A DNA stretch of 64,000 bases. It comes from Calocera cornea HHB12733. Lineage: Eukaryota > Basidiomycota > Dacrymycetes > Dacrymycetales > Dacrymycetaceae. The notes below the pieces were generated by a model. It had not been told where the DNA came from, did not search any database, and worked only from the letters and a program-made list of their open reading frames with translations. The position numbers were made by a program, and so were the translations under genes. This document shows positions 1 to 10,900 of the stretch, piece by piece (the first letter of the stretch is position 1; every line of letters starts with the position of its first letter). The stretch is from assembly GCA_001632435.1 (NCBI GenBank), contig KV423925.1, positions 264,392 through 328,391 of the forward strand, written 5' to 3'.

Positions 1-334
1 TACACCTGCCAATTCCTATTCCGGACTGCCGACTCCGGAATTGTGTAATTCCGACCTCCCGTCCTCAAACGGAGCCGGAATAGCTCAATATCGACTCCGC
101 CCCTTCGGAATTGGTTGTAGTGTGTTCTCCTACACATTCCCCATCTATCCCCCTCCTCGGACTTGGCCCCACAAGTCGACCACTTCACCAAATATCCGGA
201 ATCATCCGTTCCGGACCTCCAGCCACCAAACGGAAGCGGAATTGGACTCTATCACATTCCAGGGAATCGGAATAGCTTAGACAACATCCTCTACACCCCC
301 CACACCTATTCCGATTCCTCCGGCTTGTCCTATT
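1..334 (+). other. degenerate TCCGGA-rich repeats upstream of alpha-kinase exons
   Basis: This stretch holds loosely repeated words around TCCGGAAT. Two stretches (about 25-110 and 185-275) read as related peptides with a common Pro-x-x-Asn-Gly-(Ala/Ser)-Gly-Ile core, but in different frames. It probably contains low-complexity N-terminal coding sequence and one or more introns of the alpha-kinase gene that follows, or its upstream region. I cannot fix the exon boundaries. Confidence 0.35.
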
Positions 335-1218
335 GTGGGTTGTGTGCCCTCACACACCATTACTGTGGATTCAGTAACTGCACACCAGCTCTGCAATAAT
401 ATCCGGGGCGTCAATCAGAAAATTGCTGTGAAGAAATTCTACTTCAAGCATGGCAAGGAGGTTCGACGAACTCCGATCCCCGACGATATGAGGGGATCCA
501 GATGCGAAGCAAACTGTCAGGTGTGGTCACGGGCTCTCTTGGAGAAGGCAATCGACTGGGTCACCAATCAGGTGGAGGAGATGCGCACAACACCCCCATT
601 CACCTTGCTCACTTTTCGTATCGTCGACATGGCCTATGTGATCACAGACCAGGCGGAGGCCAAGAAACGACGCGCTTTCCTGGTGGAAGAGTACATCCCT
701 GGCGACTGGGTGAAATATATTTCAAGCAACAGTGCGGCACCGGTGAAACACTTGGGGCTTGCCGACAAGGAGCGGGCTCTCTACCTCTGCTTCCTCCAAC
801 ATGTCATGTACCACACGACTAAGCACACCACTATTCTTTCCGATTTCCAAGGCAGGTTTTTCTGGCACCCTTAGAAGTAACATTGTGCTGACAATAGAGA
901 ATAGGTGTCGGGGAGTTGCTTACAGATCTTCAGGTGCTTACACATCCGTGAGTAGGGAAGTCTGCCTTATTCTTTCCTGCTGACTCCGCACCAAGGGAGG
1001 CTGGCGAAGGTCTGTTCGGTGAAGGCAATTCGCCCAAATGGTTTCAACGTTGGGTGAAGGGCCACATTTGTGGGAGGTACTGCCAATGGTTCAGCCTTCC
1101 CCAGGTGGAACCTATCGAGGGGGAAAACTATTTCTCCGAGGAAGAGACCGTCGAGCAAGAAGTACCAACGAACAACGCGCAGCGCGAGGAGAGCTCGGTT
1201 CAGAGCTCGGTTCTCTGA
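335..1218 (+). CDS. alpha-type protein kinase (5' end unresolved)
   Basis: The product is the catalytic part of an atypical alpha-kinase, a Ser/Thr kinase family expanded in Agaricomycetes. In order one sees IAVKKFYF (candidate ATP-binding lysine, near 420-443), FLVEEYIPG, the segment ending SDFQG, GELLTD, the glycine-rich LFGEGN and the Cys/His-containing HICGRYCQWF, which is the normal C-terminal order of the fold. Three exons are needed. Intron 852-904 has a GC donor (AAG then GCAGGT) and restores the DFQGVGELL motif; intron 948-995 is GT-AG. The stop is TGA at 1216-1218. The frame at 335 starts with GTG, not ATG, and the putative ATP-binding lysine lies upstream of the first in-frame ATG (489), so the true start lies in an exon further left. 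Substrate unknown. Confidence 0.6.
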
Positions 1219-1680
1219 GAGGGGCGTGTAAGTGGGGAGGGGTGTTAATTGTTTTCTTCTTAAAGAATGGGATTGCAACTTGCCGAATAGATAGCATAGA
1301 GTCTACATAGACGGCCAAAACTAATGCATACCCACTGCTCTGTTTTTTTTTGCTTGGATGTTTGGTGTTGTCAGCGGCATGCACCATACAAATGCAGTAC
1401 TGTGCGTCTGTTACATTCAATGTAAGCGTAGCCACGCTCGTCCTACCCCTACGTAGTCGCGAGAAAGGAAACACCTGCGTAGCCACGAGAAGCAAAGCAT
1501 CTACGCAGCCTCGAGAAGGGAAGCAGCTACGCAGCCTCGAGAAGAGAACCGTCTACGCAGCCGCATCTTCGCTTCCTTTTCCCAGAGGCTGCGCGTGCTC
1601 ACGGGCGCTCAACTCACCCCTCCTCTCCTTCTCCAGCGCCTCGCGCATTGTCTACCTCGCTCGCCCGCCATCCTCGCACA
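1219..1680. other. intergenic / promoter of the small membrane protein
   Basis: This is a non-coding stretch between the alpha-kinase stop and the next ATG. It contains a poly-T run near 1343-1350 and the 26-bp tandem repeat listed separately, with pyrimidine-rich sequence just before the ATG at 1681. No gene is seen. Confidence 0.5.
1453..1563 (+). repeat. 26-bp tandem repeat, about 4.3 units
   Basis: Four consecutive 26-base units start at 1453, 1479, 1505 and 1531, followed by a partial unit to 1563. Each begins G(T/C)AG(T/C)C and carries a GAGAA core and an end like CTAC; units 3 and 4 are the most alike. The array lies about 120 bp upstream of the start codon at 1681, so it sits in the promoter or 5' UTR of the small membrane protein. 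Confidence 0.85.
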
Positions 1681-2087
1681 ATGTCTTCCCCTCTCGCTCG
1701 CCGTGCGATTGATGAAGAAGCGCCCGCCCCGGCCCCACTCCAGGTACGCCAATCGCGCTAGACTCGGACAGGGCTAACGAGGCGTAGAACGCCGCCGAAC
1801 GGGGGACGGATACTCGCCTCTGGAGCCAGACGTACCTTGCGGAACTCGGCCCTCGCCTCGTCAAGTCGTTCGCCGAGCTCATCCTCCTCGTGGTCGCGCT
1901 CGTTAGCTTTGTATTCGCCGGCATTTTTGACTGCCTTGTCTGGATCGCGAGCACTATTGGCGCGAGCCTGTGGAACGGGTGGCCGTTCAACTACTCGGCG
2001 TCGGAGGGTTTGAAGATTTTGTTCTTCTTTATTGTTGCTGCCCTTCTGATCGGTGTGTTTTTGTGGGGGAAGTTTTACCATGCCTGA
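1681..2087 (+). CDS. small two-helix membrane protein of unknown function
   Basis: Two exons (1681-1743 and 1788-2087) around a 44-bp GT-AG intron give a 120-residue protein. The N-terminal third is short and polar/acidic (MSSPLARRAIDEEAP). Two hydrophobic segments follow, at roughly residues 48-72 and 97-117, separated by a Trp-rich loop (WNGWPFNY); the C-terminus is short (GKFYHA). No signal peptide is apparent, so it is probably an integral membrane protein with both ends on one side. The ATG is chosen because it is the first in frame and the splice keeps one continuous frame. I do not recognise the family. Confidence 0.65.
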
Positions 2088-2965
2088 AAGTACTTTCTTA
2101 CTTTAGTCAGTGGTTCCAAAGCTCTGTCGCGCCACGGTATCGCTCAACAACCTACGAGCGCAAGCGATACCATACCAACGGTTGTTTTCCTTTCTCCGAT
2201 CGACAATTGTTCTCAACCTGGGGTCAGGAAGACGCTTTATGAGGAATTCAATGTCTCCAAGAGACTCACATGCACCTGCATTGGAAAAAGGTTCAATTTC
2301 ATATCATTGTAAGTCAGGTATACTACATACAGAACTCTTACTAACGCTTAAACATAGTTCATTCAGTCCCACAGGTATGGATAAGCCTTGTATTCTATTT
2401 CAATCTGTCTCTTTACTTTACAAGGCGAAAAAAAGGTCACGTGATCAATGTTGGAACCACCCGGACGGGCCTCTCACCCACTCACGGGGTCTCAGCCCGG
2501 GCTCAAATCTGTCGGAGGCAAATCTCTTCCTCCGCGCGTGAATTTGAACCAGGGCCTTACGGCTTTCCATACTGGCCCGAAGCGGCGGGGAGCGGGAGCA
2601 GACCTGTCGCGGGTCGCGGGTCGCGGGCGCGGGCGCGGCTTGCATGCCGGCGCGTGTGGGCATCAAAACACGGGACTCGCCCACAGCGTCACGTGACTGT
2701 CAAGCACGGCGCGGCGGTTCGGTGTGGCGACGTCGCCACGGCACGGTACAATTATGGCATGGCATGGTACGGACTAGGCTCAGTGTACGTAGGACAGTCC
2801 ACCCAAAACCACTGCGACATCGACAACGACTTGGTCATTCCATTGGACTTCCAAGCCCGCAGTCGCGATCCCAATCCCCGTACAGTCCGCCACGTACAGT
2901 ACATACATAGCCTACACAGTAACAGTCGCCAGCATCACGCCAAAGTATGTACTGCAGCGTCTCGT
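2088..2965. other. intergenic region, no gene seen
   Basis: This is the space between two convergent genes. It holds GC-rich simple repeats near 2600-2640 (repeated GTCGCGGG words) and repeated GTACAGTAC-like words near 2885-2905. ORFs here have no conserved features and no matching splice sites. Confidence 0.5.
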
Positions 2966-5900
2966 TCAAGCCAGTGACGAGCAGCGAGCAACGAGCAACC
3001 CCTTCGCCCGCCAGTAGCCCACCCAGGCCCGCACATCCCCCTCCCCCAGCTCCCTCATCCCGCCCAGCCCCGCACTCCGCCTCACCGCCAGATCAGGCAG
3101 GCCCATCGCTTCCCTCGGCCTGTCCGCCCCCGCCCCCTCCCCCTCTCCGGGGCCAAAGCTCGGCACGCGACGCTCCTCAGCCGCCCCGACAGAGCGGAAG
3201 AACGCGAGCAGCTTCGTAGCTGGGTTCTCTTGCACCTGCACCGGCGTGGGGTCCCGCGCGGCCTCCTCGACCCGCTCGAGCCATTCTCTGTATGGCACGA
3301 GGGCGCAGCCGACCGCCTTGGCCAGCGGCGCGAGGAGGGTGTCCCACGCGACTGGGCGGGGGTGCACGAGGTGCAAGTACGTCGCTTCCCCATCCTGGAC
3401 GGCGGCGGGGTGGGACATCGCCTGGACGATCTAGAGCAGAGAGATGAACTGCTCAGCCCTCGCCCGACAGCAGCAGCGGAGGACAAGAACGAGAACGAGA
3501 ACGAGAACGAGACGTACCGCCTGGGCCGCCTCGTCAACCCTCACCCAGCTCACGTCTCCCCCGAGGCGCGGGAGCCCTCCCCCGCGCGCGCTCCGGACCA
3601 TAAGCGGGAGCCAGTCCGAGCCGTTCCACGCGCCGTTCCTCTTACTTCCCGCGAGCTGGCCGACGCGCCAGACCGTGGCGCGCAGCCCGCGCTCCGCGCC
3701 GGCCGCGAGCATCACACGCTCTGCGACCCACTTGCTGGCGGAGTACCCGCTCGTGGAGGCCGGGAGAGGGTCGGCGATCGCCTCCTCTGGCACGGGGCGC
3801 GCGTGAGCCCACTTGAGGAGTGTGCCGATCGAGGAGGTGAATATGAGCTGCGCTGGGGCCGGGCCCTGGGACTGCAGGGAGAGGTCGATTAGCGCGCGGG
3901 TGGAGCGGACGTGCGGCTCGAATGAGGAGAGGGAGAGGTTGAAGTCGACCCGCCAGGCGGTGTGGATTATTGTTGTAAGAGCAGCGCAGATCTGAGGGCG
4001 TGAGTGATACTGGAGCAGATAGTAAGGCTAGACGTACCTCTTCGCGCAGCTCTTCGCTCAGACCGAGATCCTCGCCGTTCGCATCGGTCTCGATAAGCCT
4101 CAACTTTGGCGATTGTAGGAGCTGAACATCCACCCCCCGGTCCACAAACGCATCTCGTTGACGAGCGAGCAGATCGTGCTTCTCGCTCAGGCGGTTGACA
4201 GCATAGACACACTCCACGCGCTCGTCGAGCAGGAGCTGCTCGAGCAGGTACGTGCCCAGAGAGCCGGTCGACCCGGTTAGCAGTACCACTGCGCCCGTGG
4301 ATCGCCGGTCGCTCGCCGTGTGAACGGGGAAGTTCTGAGAGTACTTCTCAACCATCGCGGTCATATCCTCGACCATCTTGGCCGTTTCGTCCTCCTCATA
4401 AACATACTGGCCAGCAACGGCAGCAACAACCTTCGTCATGTAGGTGACCAATCGCTTCACTGTCGAGTAGCTGAAGACCAGATTCTGAGGGACCGAGGTT
4501 GCCGCAATGTCGGACTTTCCCTCTGGCTTGGGAGCTTGACGAAGTGCGCTGGTGATCGCAGCACGAATATAAGTCGCCTGCAAGCTGGAGAGATCGGGTC
4601 AGCTAACTTCCAGCCACTATCAATGCGGCTCCTGACCTGTCGCATCCCTGCTCGAAAAGATCGCGTGCTTCATCGAGGGGTACTCCAGGAGCCCCCTCAC
4701 CTCGCATAACGCCATTGACGACACGGACGATGAATGAGTGCAGTGCCTCCTCGTCCCAGGCGGTGGGAGGTTCAGCCCATTCCGCCCTTGTCGGCTGCTC
4801 TGCTGCCGCGTACAGCGCTTCTATCTCTTCCTCATACCTTGAAGAAATCAGTATCATTCTCTCCGTGGAACAGACCTGAACGTACTGCTGGAGGGTAACA
4901 TTCCGAGAGATCGTCCCTTTTGGCGTCCTCGCGAAGGGCTTCTTCTTCGCATCAATAACGAGGATGAACTCCTTGAAGATTCTCGAGTGTTGCGGGGCGA
5001 ACGAGTTGGCTTTTTCAATGTCAGGCCAGATTAGGTTGCGGAAGCTGGCGAGCTGGTCCTCATTCTCCACTTTGATATGCTCAGCTGGCGCGATGACGAT
5101 GCCGACTTGGGTCTTCGCGCGACCAAACATCAAGCAGGCGTTCACGTTAGGATTTCCGCTTATGATGTTCTCTGAAGTGGGTACATCAGTGAATGCGGTT
5201 CACTTTCATAGTTGGTACTCACCCATAGGACCTGGATTCGTCTTCTCTCCGTTTGACATCATGATCTGATCGTCAGCACTGATTAACGTATCAATAAGAG
5301 ATAATCAGGCCGTCGCTGGAATCCTACCGTCCAACAATTTTCCAGAGATTTCTCTCAGTAGGATGCCGTTCTAACAGGTCGTTCGTGTCATACGCTCTGA
5401 TATCGGGGAGATTCGAGACAGCAATAGGATGCTCATCACAATCCTGGTGAGCAACTGTGAGCTCGAATTTCCAGACCTTCGTAGCATCAACGTACCAGTA
5501 CGATCAGACGGTACAGATTGTTCCCTTCTGGCACCAAGTTCACGCGCATGGTGGGGTACAACTCCCCATACTAGAATACCCGTCTCAGACCGCATCAAAG
5601 AGCCGTTGATATGAGAGAGACATACATTCCAGTCCATAGTCCGGCACCTGTGCACACCCAATGTGAACAGCAAGCCAATCTCGGTCCTGCAACTGCGTTA
5701 GCGCTGAATTATGATCGGTTTATAACATGGGCTTACGTTCCATACGCAACCACCATGTTCACGCCTGCCTTGACCAGTTGGTCTCCCGTCTCCTTCGCCA
5801 ATGGGCCACCTCCGTACATCTGGGATTGTTCCCATCAGCCTCCAGCGACACACTCCATCAGAGCACTCGTACCACGCCCTTCATCGTAGCTAGATACTTG

Positions 5901-7120
5901 ACAGCCTCTGGATCTTGCGACCAGTCCTGTAGTCCCTCAGCATACAGGCGTTCTTTGTCAAGTAGCGATACTCACGACATAGAAGCTGGGAACAGAGAAA
6001 AGATAGTCCGCCTTGCCTCGCTTGCAAGCATTCAGGACCATCTCAGGGGATGGGAATCCCATTAGGTTGGATGGCTTAAACATGAGCGAGATCGTCCCAT
6101 CTGCAAAGATCTCAACATGCCAACGGATGCAGAGGAGCGAATCAACGCACACGCTGCTGCAGATCCAACCATCAAGCAAACTCCCATGCCATGGAACGCA
6201 GGCAGTCCCATCAGACCCCATCTGGTACCCGTCGCCTCAAACTTCCCACGGACCATGGTCCTGCATACCGAAATCCAAAAGTTATGACCCATCGGGATAG
6301 GTTTGGGGAAGTTCGTGCTTCCAGAGGAGTGGAGGAACATGATCGGACTGTCCTTGGTCACGCTCGTGTATTCGGGGAGGGACTGTACAGAGGGAAGGAC
6401 TGGAGTATTGGCTGCATCTTCTTCGGCATTATATGGCGCGGCAGGCTGTGATCCGAGGCGGGGATACAGGCCGGTGTACGTCGGCGCTCCGAGCAACTGG
6501 ACAGTGTCCAGCGCGGAGAGGACAGAGGCAGTCGTCTCCTGCAGCGCACTGGCTGGTGCTCCTGGGCTTGGGACGGACCCGACAACATAGAGCGTCGCGG
6601 TCTTCCCAATGAGGTGCACAAGCGCTGGGACAGAGTTCCGTGTGCTCAAGGGAAAAGCCTGGAATAGTAGTGAGGAACAGCAACCAAAACTATCTGAGGG
6701 ATAGACGTACCACGAATCCAGCTCTCAGGATCGCGAAGATCAAGGTGCAGTATGTGATCGCGTCCGCATTCGTGAGGATAGCAATCCTAATACCCTCCTT
6801 TCTCTGCTCCTCTGATACCTTGATCTCTTCCCTCAGCTTCGCCGCGAGTCTGAATGAGGCGCGAATGACTGGCAAGCGTGTTGTGAGTATCTGTCCCCAA
6901 TTAGACCGTATATAGGGAGCTCACCTTCACCCCATGTCACTGTCACATCATCATCATTGCCAGAACCGACGAGTACACAGTATGGGTGATCGGCGTTCTT
7001 CTCTAGGTGATGGTCAAGCCATTGCGGAAAAAGGAGCGAGTTGTCGAGTGGGGGAAGGGTGAAAGATGGCCACGCCGTCTCCGCAGTAGAAGTACTCTCA
7101 ACAAAGTCACCAGCAACCAT
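2966..7120 (-). CDS. adenylate-forming reductase 1 (A-T-R, NRPS-like carboxylic acid reductase)
   Basis: This enzyme type activates a carboxylic acid as AMP ester, loads it on a phosphopantetheine arm and releases it by NADPH reduction as an aldehyde. Visible motifs, from the 7120 end: the A-domain core HSSGSTNFPKP, YGTTEIG, and DDQIMMSNGEKTNP; carrier-domain GCDS|LQ with the Ser codon split by an intron; reductase-domain Rossmann GSTGSLG; and YSASK (the Tyr-x-x-x-Lys pair of the SDR-type reductase). About nine short introns are required and most sit at the same positions as in reductase 2. The open frame extends to a GTG at 7168, but the first ATG is at 7120 and I use that. The C-terminal reductase exon is GC-rich and has an acidic Gly/Glu insert. 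The substrate cannot be read from sequence. Confidence 0.85.
3484..3513 (+). repeat. hexamer microsatellite inside an intron of reductase 1
   Basis: A (GAACGA)n run of about five units lies in the last intron of reductase 1 and reads as a pyrimidine-rich TCGTTC tract on the coding strand. Its length probably varies between strains; no coding effect is expected. Confidence 0.8.
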
Positions 7121-7983
7121 CGTGCAGTCCAGTTCAGCGTTGCAAATGTCGGTCAAAGGGTGAGACACGGTACAACAAAGGTATCCGGGACAGGATGAAG
7201 ATTATATCCTCCTGCCCGGACGGATTGTCATATCTACATCCATGGGATTTCATGGCTTCCAAATTGGGATGCAGGAAGACTCAGCGGCACGATACCTGCT
7301 TGACATTCACGTATGTGCTCGCTGCAATATCAGAGTCTCACTGGAAGAAGCCTGAAGAAGCTAGGGCCAATATATGTCGATGACAGCCGCGGTAAGGTCC
7401 CAGACGAGTTCGCACTAATCAACCTCGAGGCATCATGCACGGATCTGCGGCCGCGCACCATTCGTGTGTGCTGTGGAGGTAATCATAACCCGCTGCGATA
7501 ATGAGGTGCGCCATCATGCTTCCCCTCTGGGCTAGCGCTCACCGGAGGTTGGTAACACGTCCGCGCCGGCGCTGGCATGCGAATTTAGCCCCGGCAAAGT
7601 TTGCCGCCGGTAGCCGGACCGTCGCCGTTTCGGCTGCTGTCGAAACGGCCCGTCGCATGAATACTCTGTGAGAGATGGCAGAAGATCGGAGAGGGTCCGG
7701 GAGTACGTATAGCGCAGGAAGGCAACGGCGACGTTCAAGCGAGGGCTCACCAGAAGAGTCGTGACGAAGGCCGTGGTCCAGAACACTGACTGCTTCCGAT
7801 GCAATCGGGGACTTCGGGTACGCAGGGTCTCGTGATCTACATTCATTGTCGCCTTCCGCCTGGCGGCTACAATTTTGCATTCCTTCCTGTCTTCGACCCT
7901 GTTTGCATGACAGCGAACAACAACGGGAGTGCGACAAATGAATATATTCGCTATGGCTACAAGGTCCCCTTCCACTGTCACTA
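7121..7983. other. intergenic: promoter of reductase 1 and 3' flank of GCN1
   Basis: About 860 bp separate the GCN1 stop at 7984 from the reductase 1 ATG at 7120; both genes lie on the minus strand. ORFs seen here are shadows or lack splice support. No repeat or RNA gene is recognised. Confidence 0.5.
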
Positions 7984-10900
7984 CTACTTGAACGCGGCCT
8001 GCACGGTCTCATCATCCGCATATGGCGGGGTGGTCTTGAACAACTCCCTCGCCTCTCTCGCTGGTCTCGAAATAGCTGGCGTGTCAAGGTTGATGCTGAC
8101 TTGCACATTGCGCACCACACCAGGCACGATGCCGTACGTGTAGAATGCGTCGGGAACGGTCTCAAGGAAGGAGACGATGGAGAGACTCGCAAGTGGGCTG
8201 GGCGGTGTCTTCGATGTTAGTTGTTCTCTGCAAGTGACATCAGTACCTATTTATGAGATCGAAAGAGATCAAACGTACTCAGCCAGAGAGCGAGTGAGCT
8301 CTTCGTCGTAAAGCGCCAAAGCTGAGAACACATCGGCAATGCCCTTGTTATAGGACTCGCCAGCCGGCTCCGCAAACGTGTCAGACACAAGCTCGAGCAG
8401 CGATGCCCGAGCGGCCTCTCCAACAGCTTTCCCTGCGCTCTTAACCACAGCGGCAAGAGCGACTGCCATGCTAGAGCGAATATCCGACTCGCCCGACCGT
8501 GCGCCAGTCATGAGCTCGGTGACAACCGGGTCCACCCTCGTTTGCAGCGCCATAAGGACGCCCAGGGCGACAGCCGCGCGATTCCGGACTGATAGACTCG
8601 CTGGGTCTGACGCCGACTTGATGAACGTCCTCTGTAATTGGGGGAAGAAGGGCTTGACGAATGTCGGGATAGTGGTGAGCATGACGGTAAGGGAGGAGAG
8701 GATGGCTGATTTGACTTGGGGCGGGAAAGTCGTCGCTTGCGTGATGACGCGGATAAGTGGGCCGGTGAGCTGCACGACGTAGGGCCTGATGGCAGGCTCG
8801 GCGGCGCGTTCGACGATGTCGCCGATCGCGTATGCTGCTTGCTCCTCTGCAAGACATGTCAGAGATGCGCTCAACACAAGAAAGGCAACACGTACTTTGC
8901 TCGTTGGTGCCGCCAGTAAGACCGGCGAGGATGACCGGCACCAGAGGCGCTATGCCCTTGGTGGTGGTGAACCCTGGGACATGACGACCAGGGGCACCGA
9001 GGGACTCGAGGGTACGCCGCATTGGAACAACGAGGCTCTCCAAGTCATCCTTGTCGGTCGATTTTACCAGGGTGTCGAGCGCAGCTGAGGCAGCATCCAC
9101 CACCTCCTGCACTGGGTCATCAAGCATGGAAACGAGTTGTCGCTGTAGACACGATTAAGGCTGAACGGGTCATAGAGATGACTTGAACTCACTATCCAAT
9201 CAACCCGATAGTCGGAGATTTCGAGCTGTGCGACTTGACAGAATGTGGCGAAGAGCTTTGCAGCACTGGCACGACGCGCTGGAGCCTCGTTCTTCGCCCA
9301 GCCCAGGAGAATCATCATGCACGTGTTGAGACCTTCGGGATCGACGATGGCACCAAGCAACGCCTCAATTGCCTCGTCGATGTCCGTCTTGAGCTCCTCA
9401 TCCTTCTCAGTCTCCATAGCCTTCACCAATGTGCCAAGGATCTGAGTGAGACGTCTACTCAAGGCACGGCCTGCAACCGCAACAAGTGACTTGAGAGCAC
9501 GAGTATTGAAAGAGGTGATAGGTGTCGCCAACAGTGTAGGCAGAAGAGCAGGAAGGACGGTCGCTGCTCTGACAGACATCACTTCTCTGAGCGCCTGAAG
9601 TGCTGTCTGTGCACTCTCCCCAGGTTGACGGAGAGCATGGAGCAGTGTCGGAATCGTCTGGTCGATGGCTTTGGTTCCCATACGTTCCTGCATGACATCG
9701 AAGGCTTGGGCAGCAGCAGCACGAACAGCAGGGGATTCATCCACAAGTGAATCACGAACTGCAGCGATGATACCCTCCTCGTGATTTTCGCGTTGAGTAT
9801 CGGTGGTGTTGTTCCTTCATTGATATTCAGCAATATGACATTTGCTTCGAGAACAAATGACATACATGATTTCACACAGCGCAAGACAGACACCCTCGCG
9901 AGTCCTCGCGTTCTCTGAGGAGGCATTTGCCTTGAGAATGGGGATGATGGCACCCAGAATCTTCTCGCCCAGCTTGCGGCATAGTTCGCCCATCGTTCGA
10001 GCTGCAGTCTATGTCCATCAGCTAGCGAACACCTGGCGCGATACGAAACATAGCTCACTTCGCGCTGATCCCCACCTTCACTTGCAAGAAGTTTGATTTC
10101 CAACTCAATGAGAGCAGGCAAGATCTCGCGCACTGAGAGAAGTGAGCAGGTAGAAACGACCGGGCGGCGATATACATACCTGTCCTTGGCGTGTTGTGCA
10201 CGAGGGCTTTCCAGATGTGGATAGAGGCCGTCCGTACGACGGCAACCGCGTCTTGTCGGACAATGTACAGGGCAGACAGAACGCGATCTCTGCGCTCTCG
10301 GCCGAGAACAGTAACGAGCACCTTGCGTGAAGACTCTCCGCCCGTATCCTCTTCAACGTCTTCGGCATCTTCCTCAATTTCGTTCTTCCCACTGATTCCG
10401 GAGATCTTGAATAAAAGCTCCCCGACAAGAGTGATTGAAGATTGCTATACAGTACGTCAGCTTCACTATCTTACTCGACAGGATATGACTGACTCTTATA
10501 CGCCAGCCGGAATCGAACATGCCATTCTCCAGTTCGGGTAAGAGCAGGTCAATAGCGGTCTTCGAGTAATTGGCGATGATGATACGGCCAGCTCGCATAG
10601 AGGTCTCGCGAACAGTCTCTTCGTCGTCCGCCAAGCCATCCAGGACCGGAGGAATGATCCTTGGAATGTGAGGTGCGAATCGAGCTCCAAACGTAGCCGG
10701 TAGGTAGACGAGCAAGGACATGAAACCCTCGCGAACGTAAGGGCGAGTGCTACGCGCATTTGCCAATACTTCAGGGAGCAACGTTTCCATGCGCTCCATT
10801 CCCAGTGCGGATAAGACCTCGGATAGACCCTGCGCAGCACCTTGTCGATCGACACCAGAGGTGTCAGTCTTCAGGGTCTGTAACAAGCTCGTCATGAGAT

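Noticed and set aside
3444..3892. Plus-strand Arg/Thr-rich ORFs
   Set aside because: They result from the (GAACGA)n microsatellite and GC-rich antisense of reductase 1.
7121..7168. Reductase 1 starting at 7168
   Set aside because: The codon at 7168-7166 is GTG; the first in-frame ATG is 7120, and the shorter N-terminus still aligns with reductase 2.
7539..8192. Minus-strand ORF of 217 codons at the 3' end of GCN1
   Set aside because: Part overlaps the true last GCN1 exon in a different frame and the rest has no conserved features; its stop and start do not match splice sites.
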